Shown: positions 56,234-64,000 of the stretch, piece after piece
Position numbering within the stretch: the first letter of the stretch is position 1
How the letters are laid out: every line of letters begins with the position of its first letter
Origin: Rana temporaria
Taxonomy: Eukaryota; Chordata; Amphibia; Anura; Ranidae
NCBI RefSeq assembly: GCF_905171775.1
Contig: NC_053491.1
Span: forward strand, 112,199,682-112,263,681
Direction of reading: 5' to 3'
Length of the DNA stretch: 64,000 nt
The notes under the pieces: generated by a model
The model's input: the letters and a program-made list of their open reading frames with translations, nothing else
Databases searched by the model: none
Told to the model about the DNA's origin: nothing
Made by a program: the position numbers and the translations under genes

Positions 56234-56802
56234 TTAAAGTGGATTTTCTTTTTATGTCACAATGTAGAGTATAAGATTTCCTATTATCTGTGCCCAGTCT
56301 TGCCACACAGAGTTAATCCAGCTCTGAGCAATCCTCTTTTATTGTTCAGTGAAATACAACAGACTTCCAGATAAAAACCAAAGTCCTTGCTTCTGAAAAA
56401 AGTGCACAATTCACATCCCCTCCCTGTGTTTTGATTAAATGTTTTCAAAATATGGGGTGAGTCACAGTTCAGTGCCATGAGAAAATGCAACAGCCATCAG
56501 AATATACATAGAGCTGGAGGGAAGAGGGGAGGGGGATGTGAATTGAGCACTTTTTACAGAAGCTGTGTATGTCTGCAAGCAGTGCACGAGATATGTAAAT
56601 AACCTGTCACTCAAGCAAGGACTTTGGTTTTTATCTGGAAGTCTGTTTTATTTCCCAGAACAATAATAAGAGGATTGCTCAGAGCTGGATTAACTCTGTG
56701 TGGCAAGACTGGGCACAGATGATAGGAAATCGTATTCTCTACATTGTGACATCATTTGGTACATTCTTGATATACATTCTTTTGGGTTTACATCCACTTT
56801 AA
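56234..56802. mobile_element. TTAA-flanked foldback element
   Basis: TTAA occurs at 56234-56237 and 56799-56802. The ends are AAGTGGATTTTC and TTTACATCCACTT. Long arms pair across the element (TGCCACACAGAGTTAATCCA and its complement, CCAGATAAAAACCAAAGTCC and its complement). Confidence 0.8.
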
Positions 56803-57235
56803 AGAATGTATATCACTAGCCAGAGGGATGGGCAGACTTGAAGGATGTCATTAATTGACCATAAAGAAAGCAAAGCGTTGTGTCCTTGTAGGTGGTGTGA
56901 CTGTGATCCAAAACAAGAGTAGGTGCCATTCCTCATACACTAATCCATGCAAAGGTTTGTGATGCTAAAAGTATGCTAGGTGGTAAAATCACTCTGAAGG
57001 AGTACAAGCAGCCACAGCCCATAGCAACCAAATCCAAGTCAGTTTTAGCACTACTATGTATTTATGTTACAGTAAGAAAAAATTATCTGTGATTATCATG
57101 GACTGTGGTATGCCATTGCACTGAATATTAAATACAGTATAATAAATACATTAATCCTAATGTCTAAACACAGTGGTTCTAAATAGAATGAGCGATGAGG
57201 TATCATAACATCATCCTTTTCCTGATTAAAGGGGT
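56803..57235. other. No recognised feature
   Basis: No gene or repeat is recognised. Confidence 0.4.
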
Positions 57236-57735
57236 TGTAAAGGTACAATTTATTTTCCCTAAATATCTTCCTTTACCTTAGTGCAGTCCTCCTTCACTTA
57301 CCTCATCCTTCGATTTTGCTTTTAAATGTCCTTATTTCTTCTGAGAAATCCTCACTTCCTGTTCTTCTGTCTGTAACTTTACACAGTAATGCAAGGCTTT
57401 CTCCCTGGTGTGGAGTGTCATGCTCTCCCCCTCTCTTGGACTACAGGAGAGTCAGGATGCCCACTAACACACAGCTCCTTTCTATATCTGCAACATAGAG
57501 AGCGTCCTGACTCTCCTGTAGTCCAAGGGAGAGGGCAAGCACGACACTCCACACCAGGGAGAAAGCCTCACATTACTGTGTGTAGTTACAGACAGAAGAA
57601 CAGGAAGTGAGGATTTCTCAGAAGAAATAAGGACATTTAAAAGCAAAATGGAAGGATGAGGTAAGTGAAGGAGGACTGCACTAAGGTAAAGGAAGCTATT
57701 TAGGAAAAAAAATGGTACCTTTACAACCCCTTTAA
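57236..57735. mobile_element. TTAA foldback MITE, uninterrupted copy
   Basis: TTAA occurs at 57236-57239 and 57732-57735, with ends AAGGGGTTGTAAAGGTAC and GTACCTTTACAACCCCTT. The arms (TTAGTGCAGTCCTCCTTCAC, TTCTGAGAAATCCTCACTTC) pair nearly end to end. It serves as the intact reference for the split copy 35571-36928. Confidence 0.85.
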
Positions 57736-57917
57736 GTATAGTGGAACATTAGGTGAATTGTGCAGGAAAATGTAAGAAATGGAGCTTCTTCAAGTGCTCG
57801 GACATCTGAATTGAACCCCGGGGGCACTTCACCTTACTTTCTAGTAAGTAAGGCCCAGGATCATTTTTTTTCATATTTTAGTACATCAGGCCCTATGAAC
57901 TCATGTGAAGGGTTTGC

Positions 57918-59076
57918 TTAACCCCTTCCATACAGGGCATTTTCACCCCCTTCCTGCCCAAACCAATTTTACATTTCCAGCACTGTTGCATTTCGAATGA
58001 CTAATGCGCGGTCATGCAACACTGTACCCAAATTAAATCTTTATGTTTTTTCCCCCCACAAATAGAGCTTTCGTTTGGTGGTATTTGATCATCTCTGCGG
58101 TTTTTATTTTTTGCGCTATAAACAAAAGAAGAGCAACAATTTAAAAAAAAAACACAATATTTTTTACTTTTTGATTTAATAAATATCATTTTTTTTTTTT
58201 TTACTTTTTTTTCCCCTCAGTTTAGACCGATACATATTCTTCTACATTTTTTTGGTAAAAGCGTACATTGATTTGTTTGCACGAAAGTTATAGCGTCTAC
58301 AAAATAGGGCATAGATTTATGACATTTTTATTTATTATTTTTTTTTACTAGTAATGGCGGCGATCTGCGATTTTTATTGTGACCGTGACATTGCGGCGGA
58401 CACATTGGACACTTTTGACACATTTTTGGGACCATTCACATTTATACAGTCATTAGTGCTATAAAACTGCACTGATTACTGTGTAAATGTGACTGGCAGG
58501 GAAGGGGTTAACACTAGGGGGCGCTGAAGGGGGTTAAATATGTTACCTAAAGTGTGTTCTAACTGTAGGGGGGAGGGGACTCACACGGGGAAGGAGACCG
58601 ATGTGTGTTCCTCTGTACTGGGAACACAGCATCGGTCTCCTCACCTCTGACAGGAAGTGGATCTGTGTGTTTACACACACAGATCCACACTCCTGCCAAG
58701 ATCATCGGCCATCGCGGCCGCCAGGCACGGGCGCCGGGTCACGAGCCGGCGGCGTGCGCACGCGCCCTAGATTGCCGGGAAGAAAGGACGTCATATGGCG
58801 TCCACCTGGATCTGGGAACACAGCATCGGTCTCCTCACCTCTGACAGGAGGTGGATCTGTGTGTTTACACACACAGATCCACACTCCTGCCAAGATCATC
58901 GTCCATCGCAGCCGCCAGGCATGGGCGGCGGGTCACGAGCGCTGGGTCACGAGCCGGCGGCGTGCGCACGCGCCCTAGATTGCCGGGAAGAAAGGACGTC
59001 ATATGGCGTCCACCCCGGATCGAGGAAGGGTTCCTGCCGGCGTCATTTTATAATGGCCCGGTAAGGAAGAGGTTAA
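57918..59076. mobile_element. Large TTAA element with internal tandem duplication
   Basis: TTAA occurs at 57918-57921 and 59073-59076, with ends AACCCCTTCCATACAGGGC and GGCCCGGTAAGGAAGAGGTT. The interior shares ATGGCGGCGATCTGCGATTT and AAATAGAGCTTTCGTTTGG with the other large TTAA elements. A roughly 200-bp block, 58619-58804, is repeated at 58816-59014, each holding a perfect hairpin (GTGGATCTGTGTG and complement). Confidence 0.8.
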
Positions 59077-59142
59077 AGCCCCCTCCACATCTGCCCCTTA
59101 TGCTGCAGCAGTGCCGGTGACTTGTCGTTAAGGTTCCCCTAA

Positions 59143-59390
59143 CGAGAAAGTTCCTTCAAGGACTGCGCAGGCGCAATCCTTGTCTACAGAAATCTCCGAA
59201 CCTCGCCCGGCATCCAGGCTCATTCTTTAACATCCCCTTGGATTGGAGGATGTTAAAAAAAGAGCCAGGAGGCCGAGCGAGCGGAGCCGACTGGCCACTT
59301 TCCTCAAAATCCACGTTGCCCTGGATGCCGGCCGAGGTTCGGAGATTTACGTCGGCAAGTTTGCGCCTGCGCAGTCCTTAAAGAAACGTT
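59143..59390. repeat. GC-rich foldback repeat
   Basis: CAAGGACTGCGCAGGCGCAA near 59157 pairs with TTGCGCCTGCGCAGTCCTT near 59361. CTCCGAACCTCG and CATCCAGGC pair with CGAGGTTCGGAG and CCTGGATG. TTAACATCC hairpins sit at the centre. Probably a MITE; its ends are not defined. Confidence 0.65.
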
Positions 59391-60063
59391 CTCGTTAGCC
59401 AGAACCATATCGGCAGATCAGATTACGCCTGCGCAGGAACTTTCACGTTAGCCGGAACCATATCGGCAGATCACCGGGACAAGGTCATCTAGAGCCCAGG
59501 GCAAACATGCCAAAATGCGCCCCTCCCCCAAGATGTATGAGCATTATGTATCAGCAAATCCCCCCCCCCCCCAAAAAAAAAAAATTGAAATTGAGCACTA
59601 ATCTGCATGCATACCCCCAGAGCATAAATCCCCTTATCCATTGGGATCTTAGGAACTATAAGAATCCTAAATCTCACAAATATATATATATATTTTTAAT
59701 GTTATTTATTCATTTAGGATAAAAAATAATTCATGCAAGGTCCACTTTAAGCAGACAATATTGTAGAGGACCTTCAATGAAAAAATATGAACATACAGTA
59801 TGATGTTGGCTACCAGCAGCAGGTGATACCTTTAGCACTGGTTACTTTTAAGATCAAAATGTCTTATATTGGTGTCCTAAAACACATGAGACAGGACCTT
59901 TACATCCTCAGAGTCCAGGCTTCATTACTTCTAGAGCTCTTGGCTGCCCCCTGTCTGATGGTGCTGATGTAAATATATTTTCTCTATCATAATAAACCTT
60001 GCCTGGTGTCCGAATGTACACAGAACAAGACTGACATCTAGTGGTTATTTTTTATACTGTTTT
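59391..60063. other. No recognised gene; homopolymer tract
   Basis: A poly-C/poly-A run lies at 59560-59584 and a short (TA)n at 59681-59692. Nothing else is recognised. Confidence 0.4.
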
Positions 60064-60186
<123 letters not shown>

Positions 60187-60744
60187 ATATCTGATTCTTT
60201 ACTATCTGTGTAAAAGTAAACTAAGCACTGTTGCAGTTTTTTTATTAAATGGAATAAAAAAAAGAAGAAGAAGATAGGGATAGAGAAAAATAAATTCACC
60301 CCTCCGACCTCCATCACCATCCACCACCGCTCCCTCTCCCGAACTGGCTGCTCCTCCTTCTTTATATAAATGTTACTATCTTTCACTTACTTCCTCAGCA
60401 GGACCTTCCTGTATGCTGAGATAAAATGGAGCATGTCTGCTTTGTATTGCAGTTCACTGTATCGCACCTCCACACTGTGTTGCAGTGTGAGCAGGACACA
60501 TAGAAAACAATTGTTTTCTGTGTGTCCTAGCGGTAACCTGCGTTTATCCAGTGCGGTAAAAGGCAGCTCACTGGAGAATGTGTGAACAGGGCCTTAGGCT
60601 GTAGGGGAGTCCCGAATTTTATGATGGGCGACTTCCCGCATGGAGATACACTGCACACTTCTGCCTCCTCCTGTGGGTAAACACTACCCTTGCACAATCA
60701 TATGCTCTAGTACACCCATTTGAATGACGACATACATAAGCCAA
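60187..60744. other. No recognised feature
   Basis: No gene is supported. Confidence 0.4.
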
Positions 60745-61230
60745 CTGTAGTGACTGGCCTTAGATGGTACACAAACATGAAACAAATCCTCCTACATAAG
60801 CTATACTTGTTTATCTGCAGCCCTCTGTTCTCTAATGCCTTCAATTGTACACAGCTCAAGGGATACTGCTCAGCTTCCAGGAGCAAGGTGCCAGGGATCT
60901 ATCTCACTATACAGACTGCACAGAACAGTCTGCATAGAACTGAATGTAATCTGAGACCTGAGTGGAGGGAATGGACACCCCCTTACCCTACACAGTCTTA
61001 TAGGGAAACATGCACAGCTGAGGCTGTCAATCACCTGCTGTATGCTGAGGGGTAAAGCTGTCTCCCAGGACTGTCTTGTGTTTAGAAAAAAAAGGACTCA
61101 TGCAGATTGCAGAGGGAGGAGATGGGCAGACAGATATTACATTGAGTGCAATGGACTGAGACAAGTACACACTACATGAGGATATGCATTGCTCATTTTT
61201 CATTTCCGAGGTTTACAACCACTTCAAAGT
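60745..61230. mobile_element. TTAA-family fragment related to 24864-25639
   Basis: It shares ATGAAACAAATCCTCCTACA, TTATCTGCAGCCCTCT and a GAGGTTTACAACCACTTCAA right end with the element at 24864. The left terminus is missing. Confidence 0.65.
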
Positions 61231-61460
61231 TCACTACTCTTTAGGAGTTGCGACCTTGGCTCGCCTCCTAAAGCATAATTAGCTTACCGGGCTTGCTCAT
61301 TCTTCCTGCATTATTTGTGAGTGTTTCTTTTCTCCTCTTACTAGGTGGGTGTTACCTGCACAGACTATATGCAAAAACAATCAGTCCAAGAACACCACCG
61401 CCCTTGCTCCCTCTCCTAGCAGTGTGCACACAGCCACCCTACATAATAGTAACACTGTTA

Positions 61461-61943
61461 GGCCTCGTACACACGACCGAACATGTCCGCTGAAACTGGT
61501 CCAGCGGACCAGTTTCCGCGGACATGTTCGGTTGTGTGTAGGGCCGACCGGACAATTTTCCGGCCGACCGGACAGGTTTCCAGCGGACAAATGTTTCTTA
61601 GCATGCTAAGAAACATGTCCGCTGGAACCATGTCCGCCGGACATGTCCGATGGTCAGTATGACTCATCGGACATGTCCGCTGGCCCAAGAACCCGCGCAT
61701 GATGTCGAAGTGATTCGACGCATGCGTGGAAGCATTGAACTTCCGGGTTCGCGCACGTCGCCGCGTCATCGTCGCCACCACGTCAACGCGTCATAACCGC
61801 GTCGTAACCGCGTCGTCTGTCCGCGGGAAATTTGGTCTGATGGTGTGTACAGCCATCAGACCAAATGATCCCAGCGGACATGTCCGATGAAAACGGTCCG
61901 CGGACCGTTTTAATCGGACAGGACCGCTCGTCTGTACGAGGCC
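61461..61943. mobile_element. Harbinger MITE with perfect TTA duplication
   Basis: Ends GGCCTCGTACACACGACCG and CTCGTCTGTACGAGGCC are inverted, with TTA at 61458-61460 and 61944-61946. Just inside the left end is a hairpin (ACATGTCCGCTGAAACTGG and complement) like the one at the right end of the autonomous Harbinger. The interior is dominated by ACATGTCCG palindromes. Confidence 0.85.
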
Positions 61944-61946
61944 TTA

Positions 61947-62350
61947 GGGGAGATAAGTCTTTGGCCACTCATAGAGGAGTCTCTTTTTTTCATTCAACCA
62001 ACAGGTTAAAAAAAAAAAAACAGACTTGATTCCCCCCCTGAGCCTTTGTATTATGACAGCAGGGTGACTTCCCCGTCATTGGTGCTAATCGAACGGGATA
62101 ATGTGACAGGGCATTTGTACAAAAGTCGATCGGTAGATGGACTTCTGCACAACCTTCCTGCCCATATATGAATGGAAATTCAGCCAGTCCCTTCTGAAGC
62201 AGCCAAATTTATATCTGTCTTCTATTTCCACATGGGCTTACTTCTTTATGGAGATTTTAATATATGTTCTTATACTTTTGTTTACATTGAACAGCACACA
62301 AACCTGGCTGCTGCAGGCTATGATTGTGGAAGATAATTTTAGTTGACATA
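61947..62350. other. No recognised feature
   Basis: No gene or clear repeat is supported. Confidence 0.4.
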
Positions 62351-62586
62351 CAGTATCTCACAAAAGTAAGTACACCTCTCACATTTTTGTAAACTGACAG
62401 GCTCACCCCATCTATTTCCCAAAGACAACCTCTACATATGACGCTGAGCAGGTGCACTCAACTTCTTTGGTCGACCATGGAGAGGCCTGTTCTGAGTGGA
62501 ACTTGTTCTGTTAAACCACTGTATGGTCTTGGCCACCATGCTTCAGCTCAGTTTCAGGGTCTTGGCAATCATCTTATAGCCTAGGT
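62351..62586 (-). mobile_element. Tc1/mariner-like fragment with HTH remnant
   Basis: It begins CAGTATCTCACAAAAGTAAG after TA. On the minus strand 62455-62580 translates to a Tc1 helix-turn-helix-like segment (LGYKMIAKTLKLS, then VAKTIQWFNRTSSTQNRPLH, then GRPKKL), with an in-frame TGA after LKLS. The rest of the transposase is absent. A decayed, internally deleted copy. Confidence 0.75.
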
Positions 62587-62765
62587 CAGTGATGGCGAAC
62601 CTTTTTGAGCCCGAGTGCCCAAACCGCGACAAAACCAACTTATTTCTTTCAAAGTGCCAACACAGAATTAAACCTGCCAGCGTCTCTGTACAGAGGATGG
62701 GACTGATCATCCCTCTTAATTCACCCCAAAAGGACCAAAAATTTACGTTTCAGCCAAATTTGTTC
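62587..62765. mobile_element. hAT left-end fragment
   Basis: The sequence CAGTGATGGCGAACCTTTTT, then GAGCCCGAGTGCCCAAAC and CAAAGTGCCAACAC, is typical of a hAT family left end. The right end is not seen before the window ends or was replaced by the minisatellite. Confidence 0.6.
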
Positions 62766-62796
62766 AGAATGTAGGTTTCAGAATTACATTCGGTTA

Positions 62797-63830
62797 CTGC
62801 ACAATGAAAACATACTGCACACTGAAAAATGACTGCACACTGAAAACATACTGCATAATGAAAACATACTGCATAATGAAAACATACTGCATAATGAAAA
62901 CATACTGCATAATGAAAACATACTGCATAATGAAAACATACTGCATAATGAAAACTGACTGCACACTGAAAAATGACTGCACAATGAAAACATACTGCAC
63001 AATGAAAAATGACTGCATAATGAAAACATACTGCACAATGAAAAATGACTGCATAATGAAAAATGACTGCATAATGAAAAATGACTGCACACTGAAAACT
63101 GACTGCACACTGAAAACTGACTGCATAATAAAACATACTGCACACTGAAAAATGACTGCATAATAAAACATACTGCACACTGAAAAATGACTGCACACTG
63201 AAAACTGACTGCACACTGAAAACTGACTGCACACTGAAAACTGACTGCACACTGAAAACTGACTGCACACTGAAAACTGACTGCATAATAAAACATACTG
63301 CACACTGAAAAATGACTGCACACTGACAAATGACTGCATACTGAAAACTGACTGCATAATAAAACATACTGCACACTGAAAAATGACTGCACACTGAAAA
63401 ATGACTGCACACTGAAAACTGACTGCATAATAAAACATACTGCACACTGAAAAATGACTGCATAATAAAACATACTGCACACTGAAAACTGACTGCACAC
63501 TGAAAACTGACTGCACACTGAAAACTGACTGCACACTGAAAACTGACTGCACACTGAAAACTGACTGCATAATAAAACATACTGCACACTGAAAAATGAC
63601 TGCACACTGAAAAATGACTGCACACTGAAAAATGACTGCACACTGAAAACTGACTGCACACTGAAAACTGACTGCATAATAAAACATACTGCACACTGAA
63701 AAATGACTGCACACTGAAAAATTACTGCACACTGAAAACTGACTGCATAATAAAACATACTGCACACTGAAAAATTACTGCACACTGAAAAATAGCTGCA
63801 TAATGAAAAGTTACTGAACAATGATTACCT
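62797..63830. repeat. 18-bp minisatellite, about 57 copies
   Basis: The unit is ACTGCACACTGAAAACTG with variants GCATAATGAAAACAT, GCACACTGAAAAATG and a 17-bp form with GCATAATAAAACAT. The left third is rich in CATAATG units and the right two thirds repeat a higher-order block ended by the 17-bp form. The repeat unit being divisible by three keeps long frames open on the minus strand; no gene is implied. Confidence 0.95.
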
Positions 63831-64000
63831 GTAATTCAGTCCCCTTCTGCAAACCACTCAGTCCTGTCGAGGAAGGTCTCTCTGCTGGTGCTGCTGACCG
63901 GAGAAGGGGGGGCCATCACAGAAAGCCTGCTCTGTGATGGCTCTTGTCAGAGTCACAGCAGCTCTGGTCCTGACAGAGGAGAAGCAGGCTCTCTACAACA
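63831..64000. other. No recognised feature
   Basis: Unique-looking GC-moderate sequence runs to the window end, with an inverted pair AGAGCAGGCTTTCTGTGATG-like around 63920-63960. Confidence 0.35.

Noticed and set aside
62750..63821. Three long overlapping minus-strand frames (320-345 codons)
   Set aside because: They are all products of the 18-bp minisatellite; several frames are open at once, which is the sign of a repeat artefact.

Overview
The window is repeat-dense vertebrate DNA. The dense mixture of TTAA-flanked foldback elements, Harbinger-type MITEs, hAT and Tc1/mariner remnants, LTR fragments, minisatellites and long (TA)n tracts is what I would expect from an anuran amphibian, most likely a ranid-like frog. 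The species call is inference. I recognise no host protein-coding exon, tRNA or rRNA. The only convincing genes belong to one DNA transposon.

The centrepiece is a structurally complete PIF/Harbinger transposon at 42625-52398 (9774 bp). It has about 26-bp terminal inverted repeats and a perfect 3-bp TAA target duplication. It carries three spliced, apparently uninterrupted genes: a DDE nuclease/transposase (+, 43112-46091, 2 coding exons, 406 aa), a Myb/SANT-like protein (-, 49137-47386, 3 exons, 339 aa) and a MADF-domain protein (+, 50069-51318, 2 coding exons, 328 aa). The nuclease and Myb genes converge. The Myb and MADF genes diverge from a shared GC-rich promoter. In known Harbinger systems a DNA-binding partner helps the nuclease reach the nucleus and the transposon ends; having both a Myb-like and a MADF partner in one element is the notable feature.

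That Harbinger lies inside a nest of insertions. It is inserted in a foldback element (42603-53933), which sits in a hAT element (42483-53996, 8-bp target duplication TGATAAAG), which sits in the arm of a further long inverted-repeat element (about 42470-55427). A TTAA element with its own minisatellite (43835-45108) has landed in the transposase intron. Around ten Harbinger-type MITEs lie across the window. Those at 32068-32547 and 52931-53396 share the right-terminal roughly 200 bp with the autonomous copy. The one at 4270-4865 retains pieces of both ends, including the 5' leader of a related element.

Region by region: 1-5.3 kb TTAA and Harbinger MITEs; 6-7 kb a decayed Tc1 copy; 8-13 kb hAT and Tc1-type MITEs and a 23-bp satellite; 13.5-17 kb foldbacks and a nested TTAA pair; 17-27 kb two partial LTRs, TA-rich duplicated blocks and MITEs; 27.7-28.8 kb a 1.1-kb inverted-repeat element with a 12-bp target duplication; 30-35 kb mostly unassigned apart from a hAT with a nested MITE; 35.5-37 kb three elements nested in one another; 37-40 kb a 27-bp minisatellite; 41-42 kb a LINE 3' end and a TTAA element; 42.5-55.4 kb the Harbinger nest; 56-59 kb TTAA elements; 60-64 kb a GATA microsatellite, a Harbinger MITE, Tc1 and hAT scraps and an 18-bp minisatellite.
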